Assembly (NCBI GenBank): GCA_963995525.1
Contig: OZ023213.1
Span: 17,733,511 to 17,797,510 of the forward strand
Direction of reading: 5' to 3'
Source of the DNA: Escarpia spicata
Taxonomy: Eukaryota; Annelida; Polychaeta; Sabellida; Siboglinidae
DNA: 64,000 bases
This document shows, in pieces, positions 43,901 to 58,900 of this stretch. How positions within the stretch are numbered: position 1 is the first letter of the stretch; each line of letters starts with the position of its first letter. Under the pieces are notes generated by a model, which did no database searches, had not been told where the DNA came from, and worked only from the letters and a program-made list of their open reading frames with translations. A program made the translations under genes and the position numbers.

Positions 43901-46900
43901 TACAATACCGCTAGCAAGGATATTCAAAAACGTCAAAGTGTCCATAAGTGTTTGGCAAGGGTAGTTGCATGATCTCCTAGTTTGTTATCGCTCAGTGCCA
44001 AACAAATTCTAAAATCACTGCATAGGCTCCCTGTACGACAGAGCATCATTTTAAAGATCTGTGCAATTACCTATCAAGCTCTTGCATGAAAGACAACATG
44101 TAAACGTACATTTATTGCTTAATCCCATAAGAAAGTATATTCACCTCGGTTATCTAGTTATGACACACGCTTTGTTCCTAGAGTTAAAATTAACGTTGGA
44201 ACTTGCGGTTTTTCTGTTGTTGCACCAACTTTTGGAATATGTTCCCTCTTTGTTTTAGATCAATTAAAAATACTACACAATTTGAACACTTGTCTTTACA
44301 ATCTTGCTTATCCATCATGGCTCCCTGGCGTATCCATCCATCCGTTGACAACTTGAATACCGCTTATCGAGGTTTGTGATTGACCAACCCTTTTGTCTTG
44401 ATGTGCCTCTAAGCTTGGTTTCCGAGGATTTAGGTGCAATAGAAGTTACCTTATTATTATTATTATTACGTTTATATCACCTTTAACATATGCACCGTTC
44501 CAAAATACTGACAACGAGCAACGCATCGTGAATATAAAATCAATATATGGTTTCTGTCACATTGTTCGGTGTATATAGGCCTATACCCTTGTTACACCTA
44601 GCAATACAGGATATGAGTGTAGTTCAAGAATATACGCTGGCCGATCTATCCATACATATTATCTTGTAATTACCTCACTTCCGTGTTACAGTTTGCCCAC
44701 TAACCATGCTTATAAAATGATCACTGAACATCATCATCAGAAGTTTTATTATGTCGTATATTTTGTTGAAATTCTGGTTCTAAATGTTTCTCTTTGACAT
44801 GCATATTAGCATTTTACCCAGCAAACAGTTGGTATTGTCTCGTTAGTCCTTGTCTTTGCTACCCATATATGTTATGTCCACTTACACAACTGGATTATTG
44901 TCGTAAGCCTTAATCTTTGAAAGAAACAGTTTATGAATTTGCCCTACATAGTAATTAAACATTGAACTGGATAGACATGGTTTACGGCAGGTCACGTATT
45001 TATACTAAAGCTGCCAGTACTGACTTTCCAGATGACAACGATGTTGTAGGAGTAGTTCTGAACTAACATCGCCACGATCTCTATGATAGGAGTGTCAGGA
45101 GCTGAAATCAAACACACGTTGTTCTATGTTAATACAACATAGCAAACGTCTAGTCATTTCGACTATGTCACACAAGTCGCAATATACATCCCAAATAGTA
45201 TCACAGAATAACCAACAATTGAATTATCCACCAAATATTTGCAAAAACTATAGTCAGCATCCCACTAACGTTAAGTCCTAATGTGTTATTGAGGTATTCC
45301 GCAAACAGACACCAATTCACATGAACAAACGCACGTTCATGGATGCACGCACACACATAGACACGCACACGCACAAGCACACTATGAGAATAAATTGTAT
45401 GTGTATTATTGTTATGTACGAACAACATTCATTCATTTAATTTCTCTCCAGGATTCCTCGCATACACAACAAATTTACAAACACAATTAGTAATATCACC
45501 TGCAGGGCGAATATTGAGGAGAATGCGATCATAATAGAAGTGCATGAATAACAGTTCGAGAGAAATCCCGAACCAGAAGTAGGTTCCATACTAGGACCGT
45601 GCCAGAAATGAGGAAACGTTATAATAAGACCGAGCAAACTCCTTTTGGCACAGCAACACAAATACCCTATCCGTCACGTCACCAAGCAAAAAAAGTTCGG
45701 CAAACTTTTAAATGCAAGCCGAACATGTGTAGCTATCGAACATTTCGTCGTTTATTCTGCGAACATTCTTACTCCGAGTATCTCCCTTTGCGACAAGAAC
45801 ACGGAGCAATTTGCCACTCTAGTAATGTAATTAACATATATACGCAGTTCTGGAAGAAAACAACGTTGATGGAGGTCACTCTCGTTGACTGCTTTGGTCA
45901 ATTATGTGAATGATTTACGAAACGTTATATGATGATGGCATTACACTACCAGTTGTAACATGTACACGTACGTAGAATTTTGAATTAGGCGGTTGTATTG
46001 TGCATAGTAAATAAGACCTAACTGACGTGTAGTATGCTTTATTAAAGGAAAACAAAAGGCAACGTTTTGGTGTTAAGCATCTAAACGAGTTAATACAAAC
46101 TAACAATTTCCAACTACAATCAAATGTTTAACGTCAGCGGTTTACCAGGAAAACTTTTGAACACACAACTACTGAATTTCTATGGACTACGCCATTGTTA
46201 GAAGAAAGTGACGTCACACTGTCGTAACTCACTTCGTAAATTTTCTGAGTACTATTTGTTCCCAACTCCGTTAGGAGGCGCTATGGTAAGTTTACCAATT
46301 AAACTATGTGCGCATGCGCTGTCACTGTGTAAATAAGATGGCTTTCCAATTATTCGGAAGACAACGAAAACCAAATCGATTTCGAAGCAGCTGGTTACCG
46401 GTTTGAACCACACAAACAAGGGCCTGTGTTGGAAGACAGGGCAGAGGCGCGTGCCGGTGGGCACGAACAGGAAGGCCCACGGGTAGTGGAAATGTCGAGG
46501 CGTATACCATGCCGAAATGAAATTGACTGGTGTCGGTGTGGAAAATGCCGCAGTGATCTCCTTGTTCAGTAACAAGAACTGAATATGTCTGCTGCCAAGA
46601 GGCGGTTGCGACTCGACAGCAACGCTGTTGGTGAAGCTAATTATTAATTTGTTTAGTTTATTGTTTAAATAACCGATGAGCCTAAGTTCCGGGCTGCGTA
46701 TGAACTGCGAGAGATGATCGCTCGGGCCGGGACACGTCACTTGTCTTACATTTGGGATTGGTTGACTTTTAACTTAGTTAGATCTCACCCTCAGTGCCAC
46801 TGGACTCAGTGTTTGAACTTTGACATGTCCATTTTCGAATACCACCCAAAGTGGAACCCCCACTTTTTAAAAGAAATGTAGTTCAATGGTTCCATGATTC

Positions 46901-49900
46901 ATGTGAACCAAAATTGTACAGGGCAGTGCTATGATAGAAAATAAGCAGGAATTAACTCCCCTTTTGTTCTATCCCCGTCGACACTCTTCAAATTCGCCGT
47001 AATGGCTATGCATGTATGAACAATATGTGGCAGTACTACTTTTTAAACACATGGCAGGTAGATAGATTATTTTCAACTTTATGCATACTGCAATTTTTCT
47101 GCCCAAAGTTTACATTGGGTCTTATGAATAAAATATACACTGAACATTTTTTAGCCACAGCCCCCATTTGTTTTGGTGAAAAAGAAAATAACCACCGTTT
47201 TGTGCAAATATTGACACATTTCAAAACGGCCTTCCTTAATCTGCATATTTCTATGGACCCAGATATAATACTGGGATGAATACAGTTAAAGGGTCGTGAT
47301 GCATTCTTTGTGAAATTTGTTCAGAATAATAATCCATGTTTGCTTAACATTCGTGAAAAACTATTATTTAAATGCTTAATTCTTTGTTACAGGTGGACTG
47401 ATGTGCATTACAAACAGCAGGGGATTTAGAATTCTTTGTTTGGAGCAGGTGATGCTGCAGAATTGTAATTAGACCGTCCAACAAACAAGTACGTGTATAT
47501 GTGCATGCATTGTTACAAGACAAGTGAAATGTGTTGTTAAATATTTATTGAAATGTATTAATAATGAACACAATGCAACATCATAGTAGCACTAGCAATA
47601 CAACTATATATAGATAATGTTGTCAGCAAACTCATGCCTGATGCCCAAATTATTAGCAATCTTCAAGGGAAATTACTTAGTGGACTTACCATACGTCATC
47701 TACCATCCACATGCTAAGCAAATTCACATCATTGAACTGACTACCATTTGAAACTAATATCAAGAAATATCATGTATTCAAAACTAACAAATATGTCACA
47801 CTAATCCATGATGTAAACAATAACGGAATAAAATCAGAATTAACATGCATTGAAATAGGTTGCAGAGGCTATGTATCTGAACTCAACAAGTCTAAGACTG
47901 ACAACCTCCTTAAAATCTCTCGGAATAAAACCATAAACAAAACAACTAATTCAATCGTATGCTTGTCTAAACTAGGCCTGCTAATGCCATTAACCGGTTC
48001 TAAATGTAAAGACGAACCACACTGGTTTGACCCAAGACTAATTTAAATATGATGACCATCACCCTAATATGACAATAATTACAAAATAAAATTCCCCTCA
48101 ACAGCAAGTAATCCTATACATAAATGTGTTCATTTTCAATATGACTTACTTTAACCGTTCGTCATTATTTACCTTAGCCTGCTACAATATACTAATATAC
48201 ATAGCTATTTATTGTATTCATACATATACTTGGTTTATCGTTTCACACTTTATTGTATTCTACTGTACGAATAACGTGATACGCTCTCACTACAGAACAA
48301 ATTATAATGGTTCCACTTAAGTTATCATAACGTATAGATACAATGTTTGTTGCACCGTCATAAGTTGTTCTGTAGTGCAACATTATCAATATTTGCCTTA
48401 TTCCAGAAGAACACATGTTTAATGGTAAACAATTTATATAAAGGAATAGTGTCATTATAGAATCGATTTTTATATGTCATTTATTTACAATGTCAGATGT
48501 TTATTTGAGCCTCATTTACTTCAGGTCTCTTAGGAGGGGTGCATATAGACAGTTTACCTGATTGATCCATGGTAGGCTGGGACGAAGTGTACGGAGAGTT
48601 CTACCAGCATGCGCCAGCCATGAACTAATATCAAGGTTCCCTGCCCCCGATGGGGGACAACACGAGGGATACCACTCTGGACTTGAAAACTAAACTAGAC
48701 AATGTACATGTGACCTATGAAGCTGTGGGTGATGGCAGTAGTTACTGTTTCTTTACAAATTGACTGACTCTTGCTGCCAGCAGATCCTCCTTCTCTGGTT
48801 TTGGGACATCTGCCCCAGTGACTGTGATCGGATGCATTGTGATATTTCTTTATAAACACATCTGTCACTCGATCCGTGAGCATCGGTGGGTGGGTACGTG
48901 GGTTCACCTGTTGTGGTCTGTTATGCAGCAACCACTGCTTGCATCTTTTGGACCACATGACACCAGTCTCAACAGGTTTGTCTGGGCTGGGACGTGGTCG
49001 GTAGTTCCACGCCAGAGCAGACACCATCAATCTAGCTTTCATTCCTACAGTGAATAATAGTGCATGCAGTATTCTAATAAAACGTCTGCAAACAACTGGT
49101 GTAACACACAAGTCTATATGTTGTTAGTAAGCTGCTGTTATTTACCTTATGATTGTAGCATTCAGTGAACTTTAACATACTTTTCCTGTGTAAAGTGTTG
49201 GTTGTTTTTAGTAACAATACAATGGCAATCATACTGGTACATTAGTAAAATGATACTGATCCTTACAAATAAGGCATTCCTTCATCACATTCCTTCATAT
49301 AGTTTATTATAACTTGTTGTTTCTTCTTAATGTCTGTAACTGCTGTATATACAGTCACTGTATTTTGATATCATGTTTTGATTTTATATTTCTTTAATAA
49401 AATTGGTGATAATGACACAAGGGCTCTTATTTATTTCATTACAGACAATTGCATTCTGGAATGTAATTATTACACGGATATGTAATTTATTACACTCAAG
49501 TAACTGTACTCATAAATGTACACAGCAATTGATTACAAGGAATAGGTAGGGTGATATAGAATGGGCACTATCCATCTGTGGAGTATTCGCCCCCTCACAT
49601 CTGAGTAACTGAACTACTGAAAAATTGGTCATCAGGAACTTTGACTACGTATCATTTTTTGTCCCATACATAAGTCGGTGGTCCACATATTAGCACATAA
49701 CATGTAAACAGCATTTACATTATCAGTTTTGGAAGTCTGAATAAACACATTTACTGATAAGGTAGTAGTCTTGCTGGCTGGTACTTTTGAGTAGCCATCC
49801 TGAAAAAAAACGAGTAGGATGCTTATGAAATGCAGTAATTTAGAAAACTTATTATGATGTTAGTTATGCATAGGAGCTTATTTAGTGTATTTGGGATTCA

Positions 49901-52900
49901 AGTCGGTGACTGAAATTCACCTTACAGCATTAATCACTACTTGGGTCGTTGTTCCTACTGATCATCTACTGATTGCAAATCTAAGGGTTACTTGTTGCTT
50001 TGGACATGCCTCGGGTATAAAATGAATACATATCAAGTTTGGTACTTATTCCAGCAACTGTGCGTCACCGTTGCATGTTGCACAACACCATCACAGATGG
50101 TTTGATACATTATGTATCCAATGAAGGAGGTCCTCGCATCCCTTGCCTTGGACCTTCACAGTAAACTTGCGGTTGATGCCTTTCCCCATGTGCCACATCA
50201 TGTTGGTGATCGAGCTGAAATGCCAATTACAATAATTTAAATTTTTTATTCAAATTCAAGATATTTTCACAACAGCTGTTACCTGTTTTTGCTATTTGTG
50301 TGCAAAAAACAAGTTAATGAAGATGTGTGCACATGGTATATTATTAAAGATATTTCAACAATATATGATTATTGAATGATGCCAGTATTTTTATAATACA
50401 AACATGGTGTATCTTGTGAGCTCATTGATAACTATATTTGGATCACATAATTACTCCGAGAGATATCCTTCCAACTGCAGAATTTAAATGTTTTATTTAA
50501 AATGGCCTTCAAATGTGGCATAATGGATACACATTACTTGATATTGACACCCTTATTCCATGGATAAGAGTGGTTTAAAGGTATGTAATTGTTGTAAAAT
50601 GATATATATTCGGAGTAAACATACTAAGCTATTATAATCTGGCATAAAAAACATTTTAGTATTTTTTCTATAAAAAAACACTTTCACCTGGGTTGTATCC
50701 CCTTAACTAAAATTGAGTAACCTTATGTAATTTTTACTAAATACAAACCCTTTTTAAACGTTTTACAATAGAGTATATAATGATATTCTTCGTCACATAA
50801 ACAGTAGTCACACATAATTATATAACATCATGACATAAGTAATAGGCCAAACATTTCGATATATGACAATGTCTAATGCAATATTATTGAATGCAGAACG
50901 TATTTACAAGTTTTTGTTCATTTAACACAAAATACAGTAAGTTTTGCAGTGTTATTATAAACGACAATTATTCCAGCCCATGTTAATCCGTTACTGTAAT
51001 ATTGCTCACGCGACTTAATTGTCGTTAACTTTTGCTATTCGGCTATCTTCTAAAAACGAAAGTCTAAACTCTTTATGGTGCAATATAGTACATTCTGGTA
51101 CTGTTCTAGCTTGCCTCCAGCATATCATGCATCTCAAATGTCAACAGATTATAATTGGATATCAAGTAACTCGGTACTAACCTTCTTGCGATCTGATTTC
51201 TCTGCGGCGGCGCGTTTGACCGAAAATATGCGTCGCTTGGACGACTGAGGTCCATGACTAAATATCGTAGGCACTGCACCTGGCTTCAAACATCGAAGTC
51301 GGCGACATTTTGTCGGATCTTGTGTCATTAACTGACGATATAGATTTCGTTACAAGCACATTTCTTCAAAATGATCTGAACATAGTGCGTTGTATTTCGA
51401 AGGCTTCCAACCAGCCCGTCCACAGTTGTGAATCCACTGTTTCACTTCTGGTTGTTTCAAAGGGAAACAAAAAAGACCGCTCATTATCCTTCGCTGTACT
51501 ATTGTTACAACCGTATGCAGAGTAGCATGGCATATTGCAAGTCACGTTTTCACTGTAAGCTCAACTTATACTAATATAACGAACCGCATCCCATGAACAC
51601 GAACCAACTACGCGAACTACACACGACTGTGTGACGTACACGGCAAAAATAATGCTGCTCGTTTATTGGTTGCTTTCGGCCAAATTAACGCGTCATCAGT
51701 AAGATGGCAGTCTACATGGTATCGCAGATTTCATTAGAATCTTCCACTTTAAGACTACATTCCGAGTAAACCACTGAACTGAAAATGTTGATTGTAGATG
51801 CAAATGGTTAGTTTGTGCTAATTCTTTTAGGTGCTTAACACCACAACGTAGCGTTTTGTTTTCCTTTAATAATTATTAGTGTAATGTATGACATTATGTG
51901 ACATAAACGTTATTGGAATACTACACATCTGCCTTATTGATGCGGGTAGAAACATGGACTAGCATCCACCAGACACTAAACACATACATCTGAACTCATA
52001 CTTTGTTAACATCACCGCGTACACAACATAATATACATATTTTTGCAACAGATAAACTAATTGACCTATCTATCATGTGGCCTGTTGCCTAGTAAACCCT
52101 CCGTCAAGCCATCAGAAAACATGTGGTGGGTTCAGATATTCCGACGTGTATTTTGTTGAAATTCTGGAAAATTTTCTTAGAATCGCGTAAATTATAGCTA
52201 TTGTTATTGCGTTTTTATAGCATGACGCTAACTCTTTCTTTAACATTTATTCCAGGAGCTCGTTGTCGGTTCGCGAGCACGTCGGCGAGTCTAGGGTCAT
52301 GCATTTTCCCCTGTCGCTGTACCAACGGGTGCAACACCACCACTGGTCAAGACGGTCATCCGAGTGGCTACCGCTGGGAAGGCTCGGCATGTCAGACAGG
52401 TTCGTCGATGTTCGTGATGCATGTAAATAATGACCCATATTCCTGAGGTCAAATTTAAAGTTCACATAACGAAAACAGTAGTTTTATCGTATTGATATAC
52501 TTTGTATTACCTTGGTAATGAACTGACAACTTGCAACATACAAATAAGACACCGACAGTTAGCAAAGTACGTCGACGAAGCAATGATTGTCTCAACATAC
52601 AAAAACAAAATAAAAAAGAGGTAAGCAATGCTGCGTTTCTGAAATCTTAGTTGACATGTCGTACATATATGGGGTAATTTGAAAATATATATAGGTCTTA
52701 CGTCCTATCCTTGGGGTCGTAGATTAATCCCTGATAGTTTGGCCGTCGGGGGTTCAAGCTATCTAAGTGCAAAACGTTAACCTACCGCATGAAATATGCA
52801 GGATGGATTGTATGTAGATCAGTGTGCCGAAGAAGGAAAGCCGAATACGATGGTTTACATAAAATACTGGTTGAGGCGTATATTAAAACTACAGTCTCAA

Positions 52901-55900
52901 CATGTCCACTTACCAATGCAATTAATTTTGAATCTTGTAACGCCAGTACTTGTCCCTGCCTCACGGAATTCGTTCTGCTGGCGATACGGTTCAACCTTGA
53001 CTGAGTAGTACGTGTTGAACTGTAGTCCGGTGACTTGCGATTCAAAATGATCTGCATTAGATGTGTGTGGTTGTTTGGATATATTCTTATACGTCTCTCC
53101 TTCCGCTCGGAGCCAGACGACGTAATAGTAGTGAGTCTCCAGACCGGAAAATATGTTCTTTGCTTTCGGCCACGTCACTGTCACGGATGACCTCCCGTAT
53201 ACGTCTACTTCCGGTATATTGAGTAACTCAAAATACGGGGTGGCTGGAGAAAAGAATGTGTCATACATATAGTGGAAATTATAATTTTGACAGATTAAAT
53301 TGGCAGTTTTGTTTAAAGGATGTTAAGGGTAAACGAATTATAACGACCAGGTGGTTGATCAGCATCGCTTTAGTACTGCTGTTATGGGTATGTTACTACT
53401 ACAGCAGCATATTGGTGTATCGTTGCATGTCCCAAGTTCGTGCGTCGCGTAACTCCGTAACAATGCGGTATTGTGTCATATGTAAGCAAACACTCACCAA
53501 CAGTTGGTATGTATGGGGTGTGCGCGCGTCCAGTAGTGGACCCAGCACTAGTGGGGTCAGCTAGCCCTTTTCCTGGAAAAGGGCGAATAGCGAAAGAGCG
53601 AAAAGTAGAAGCTTGCTGATGACCCGTACAAGCACGAGCCAACCCCACCTCCCCGTGTTCCAGACCGGGCAACTGTTTCCGTGTGGACACAGGCTGACGG
53701 GGTTCTGGCGGACTAGAGGAAGAGATGGGGGTCACCAAGTAGGTTAGCCCACTAAAATGCGCAAATGAGTAACGCAGAGATTACACCGGATCGGTCGAGG
53801 CCCGGGTCAACAACGGCCGCGCTACATACTGGACCCTTGGATACCTCCATTGGAACATGGAACGTCCGAAATGTACACGCCATAGGAAAAGATGAAGAAT
53901 TAACGCATACGCTTTCACGATATAAAAGGGACATAGTTGGCCTAACTGAAACGAGACGGCCGGTGAAGTAGAATCATCAACAGACGAATGCCACAAGATA
54001 TGGTACAGTGGAGACAAAACATCAGTATGACGTAGCCTTTATAGTAAGAAAGGAAATCACAGATTGCGTTATTGGTTGTACGCCAGTAAACAGCGAATAA
54101 CATCGATAAGAATTTGCAGCGAACCCGATTAACGTCACTGTTATACAAGTCTACGCTCCAACCAAATCGCACAGTAAAGTAACGAAGAGAGAGAAATGGT
54201 CTATGAAACACTTGAAGACACCATCGCAAAACACGGAAGCAAGATATCAAGCTAAGATAGGCGTAGACGCATTTGAAGACTGAACAGGAACAGTCGGCAA
54301 ATTCGGATATGGGAACACAAATGATAGAGGGCTGCGACTGCTAGAATTTGCATGCAGTAAAGGCCTTACCGTAGCAAACACGTTATATCAACAGAGATCC
54401 AGGAAAACAACTTGGCATTCTCCTGATGGGAAACCATACAGCCAAATCGGCTAACTCTTGACACCTCAACGATTCAATTCAAGTATTATCAAGCCGAAAA
54501 CAAGAACCTTTCCTGGCGCAGAAGTAGGAAGCCACCACAATCTTGTAATGATGACTATAAAGCTGAGGTTGTAGAATAAAAAAACAAGAACCCTCGGATG
54601 CGATTCGATCTAGAGAAATTCCAAGACCCAAACATTGCAATGCAATTTAAAGCGACGATTGGAAGACGATTTGCAGCGCTAACCTGTTTGGGGACTGACA
54701 TCAACAACCATATCACCACGATCGGCACAACAATGCGCGACACCGCCAAGGACGTCCTAGGCAAACCAAAGAGAAAACGACAGCCATGGGTACCTGACGA
54801 TATAATGAAGCTTTGTGACCAGAGATAAGAGTTGAAAAAACGACCCACCCATGAAGAAGCGCTCAAACGATATCGAAAATTAAATAAAGACACCAGAAAA
54901 AGACCGAGGGAAGCAAAGGACGACTGGATAAACGAAAGGTGCACCAATAGAAATATCACAAGTCAGACTTATAAAGCCATCACTAAGCAAAGATCAAGCC
55001 ATCTCAATATTCTGAACAATACTGAGAAGTCCATTCTTCGATGAGAAGTAGGGGTCGCAGTCCGAATGCTAGAGGAAAATTCCTCAAATTCCTATTCACC
55101 ACTTGATTGCTAAATATCAAGTTCATTACTTAACCACTGTTTTACTTCTTAAGTAATAAAATACGATGAATTGTGTCTCAGACATAAAGATACAATTTAC
55201 TTACATATATATGTCTTGCAAACAACTGACGTGTACCACGTCTCACAGCCGCTAGGACAGTGTCCGTTCTTAATATCACACAATTGCATGTCCTTGCAAT
55301 GTCCGCAGTCCTCTTTACAATTTGTCCCGTGAGTTCCCTGCTCACAGTCTACAAAACGATGAAAATGTATGTATGTGTTTACGTATGTACGTATGTACGT
55401 ATGTATGTATGAGTGTATGAATGTATGTACATGTGTGTACGTGTGCACGTGTACACGTATGCACGTACGTACGTACGTACGTACGTACGTATGTATGTAT
55501 GTATGTATGTATGTATGTATGTATGTATGTATGTATGTATGTATGTATACGTATACGTGCGTGTGTGCTTGCAATAATGTATGCTTACATGCATGCATGT
55601 ATGTATGCATGTATGTACATGCATATATGTATATATGTACGCGTACGTGTGGGCGTGTGTGTGTAGCGGTGAAACTTTCATCCAATGAATTAACAGCCGT
55701 AATCTGAAATTGTAATTGTGGCGATTTAGATGTGCACGTTATGTTGCGCAATATAGTGCGGCGAACAGAAAGGAACGTGTGTAGCGCTGTTATGCAATAT
55801 TGTGCGACGACATCCGAATTCGACGCTGGGCAAGTGACAGGGACAGAAGCTTACCGGTCGATCGTAGGGAACACGAGTTTGGGTATTTAGCCCCTGCCCA

Positions 55901-58900
55901 GGCTGCGCTGGTGTAAACGCCGCTGGAGTGAACGCACAGTGAAGCGTCACACGTGTAGAAAGGCGACCGGGCTGGCGCGAGACAGGCGAAGCGTCAACGA
56001 TGCGCCACGTCAGCGGACGACAGCGTCGCTGAGCGACAACGCCTTTCACGTAGATGCGGTGAGGACGTGCGGGGAAGTGAATCAAGCAGTGTGTTGAACT
56101 GTGTACCGCGGAAGTACGGATGGACTGTGAACTTTATAATGTTATGATTTATATCAATGTTACAGAGTAATGCGTATATACTCTATGTTTATGTTTCAAT
56201 AAACTGTATTCGGCTAATTTATATTATTGTGTTATTACAATCCTGTATCATCCAATAGGTGACAATTTTGGGGACTCGTCCGGTACATGAATTGAGTAAT
56301 TATATTTGACAAATAATATGAAATATGGTATGATAGTCATGATTGTATAGTGTAGACAAATGGTATCGATCCAGCACGAGCTGAGACGGTGAACTGAATA
56401 CTGACGACTCATAGACACGGTTGAGTGTTATTTGTGAAATGCACTGCGCGCATGCACGGAAGTAAGCACGGAATAAACTGCTTTCCACTGATGATGAGTT
56501 TGGGTTGTTAGTTCATATACAAACTGTGTGTGTGTGTAGGTGTATCGATACTCATACGTTGTGTGGCCAAGCTCAATAAAGCATACTAATAGCATTACAG
56601 TGCGAGTGTCCCACATAACCTTTTTAATATGGAATTAGAAGAAATATAAGCATTAAAGAAGCTAGCTAAGGAAATGGCCATAGAAGAGGGTTCGGAGATG
56701 ACCGCATTTCTAGTTGACAAGAGAGCTCGAGAGCAGGAACATGAACTTCGTCTTGCTGAAATGAAAAATAGTGGCGGATCGAGAAGGGAGAGGGAGCTTG
56801 CGGCCCGCTGAGAGATTCTGAGAAACATGCCAAGTTACAGCCATATGATGAGAACCGCGACGACATGGATGCATTCATCCAAAGATTCGAGTCGTATGCT
56901 ACGTCGCTAGAATGCCCACGCGGGAAGTGAGCAGTAAACTTGAGCGCGTTATTACAGGGGGTCGTATTAGACGTGTATCACAGGCAACAAATTGGCGAGG
57001 AGGATACATATGACATGCTGAAAGAAGCGCTTTTGCGTAGATTCCTGTTGACAGAGGAGGGGTTTAGAGAAAAGCTAAGTTCGGCTAGGCCTGACAGAGG
57101 CGAGTCGTTTGGTCAGTTTATGACACGTATTGAAGGATACTTTAATCGTTGGATCGATTTGCGTCACATAGATAAATCGTTCAATGGTTTGAAAGAAGCA
57201 TTATTACGTGAACAAGCTATGAATGTAGTATCTATACATCTGAAGCTATCCATAAAGGAACGGAGACCTAAGAATGTACGAGAGATGAGTGTTTTAGCCG
57301 AGCAGTACTTAGAGGTACGTGAGAACACGTACAGCTTCAGTAACACTGATAACAAACCAAGGCAGAATCAAGGTAGGCATTTGAAAAGAGATGAATACAG
57401 TCAGGGCAAATGTGCTGATGAACAACTAAGCAGTTCTCCAGAAAGTACAGACTTGACTAAGCCGCGTTTAGCACATCCGCCTCGAGAGTCGAGGAAGTGC
57501 TTTCTATGCAACAAACAAGGCCACATTGCTCGTGACTGTCGGGTTGTTAAGAAACCTAGCGGTCCTCCAGGCAACGAGGCAGGAATAGAAGTAAACCAGT
57601 GCCGGAGTGATCACGGAACCAATGAAGCATGAATATGGCAACAGTAAAGTCGAACGAGGAGTGGAGTTCAGCATGTTAAGTCCTGAATTTTCGACTGGCA
57701 TGCCAGTTGTCATAGACAGTATATGTGGATATGAAGGTAACGTGAGGGTCTTGCTGGATACTAGATGTTCAGGTGCTGTTGTTTAATGGAGCAGGTGTAC
57801 CGCCGACAACTACACAGGTGAGAAGAAACTGTGCTTAATGATCAACGGCGAAGTGTTTGAAGCACCGGTGATGAGGTTAAACGTAGACACGCCGTATTAC
57901 TCGGGAGCGAATCAAGCAGTGTGTTGAACTGTGTGCCGTGACAGAGTTATGCGTATATACTCTATGTTTATGTTTCATTAAACGGTGTTCGGCTAATTTA
58001 TATTATTGTGATATTATTACAATCCAGTATCATCCCCTAGATGACAGTATATTATTGTTGTAATTAAGAATAATAATTGCTACAATATAATTGATATGTT
58101 TTATAATGTGGCGTATAATGTGTAACGCATGCATAGCAATGTTAATACTAGCAGGATAAATTAGATAACTATGTCATAGAAACTTCATTAATTTCAGTCG
58201 TTGTATTTTGCCTACAATAGAAATAGGATATACATCGTTACTTGTACGATACCTTGTTAATGTATAGTCAACACTGCAAACGTGTCACGATATTGTCAAT
58301 ATAACATTACACACCTTTTGTGCAGTTTGGCTGCTGCTTGCCCGGAGCGCAACTATCACAGCCGATGACGTCATTGCATGTACTTGTAGACGGACAATCC
58401 TGGCACGCTGTGAAACATAAATTAATACGTGATATAATGTATGGTGTATCATGGGCTAATATGTTGTTGCACAACCTATACACAACACCATCATGTTATG
58501 TGCGGTTTGACCGTTCTGTGAAAAACAAATGAGTAATCAAGTAATACAAAATAATATAATTGTTTAGAAAAATGAATACTCTCGAAGCCTAACATAATAC
58601 TAATTCATTGAAAATTATGTTTCAAGCTGCGCGAAACAACACAACTCCCTACTGATATTATATTTCGTATTAGCGGCACGTTGTCGTTTTGGTTAATTTT
58701 CAAATTAAAACAACACTGAAACGGGTTAAAATGTCATGTTTCCAAAGTCTTGTTGAAGGATCCATTTTGTTTAGCCGATTTTGAACATTTATGAGGGGAA
58801 CTCATTTAACTTTTTTCCAATACGGTGTATTAATGTTATTACAGCTGCTGACATGGCAAGACGATGTATGTAGCTCGTTGAAATAGAATTGCGATGACTG

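Larger units (their letters stand above)
55740..58046 (+). mobile_element. Internally deleted Ty3/gypsy-like LTR element
   Basis: Left LTR ends ...GGTGACA at 56264 (start uncertain, near 55740). A primer-binding site, TGGGGACTCGTCCGG, follows at 56269-56283 and resembles a tRNA-Pro complement with one difference. Gag and a protease start follow; then the sequence jumps at about 57905 into a 3' LTR piece (GAATCAAGCAGTGTGTTGAACTG, also at 56080) that itself lacks about 50 bases, and ends ATGACA at 58046. RT, RNase H and integrase are deleted. Confidence 0.75.

Noticed and set aside
46335..46760. P2X receptor gene
   Set aside because: Only the zinc-binding C-terminal type domain is visible; no channel or transmembrane part.
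53765..55044. Host craniofacial development protein 2-like gene
   Set aside because: Endonuclease and RT-linker motifs with many stops show a decayed RTE-type LINE.
55650..55751. Extra Fn3-like receptor exon (FQITAVNSLDESF, minus)
   Set aside because: Strand-like pattern, but the phases of the neighbouring exons already match without it, and its correct frame quickly meets the microsatellite.
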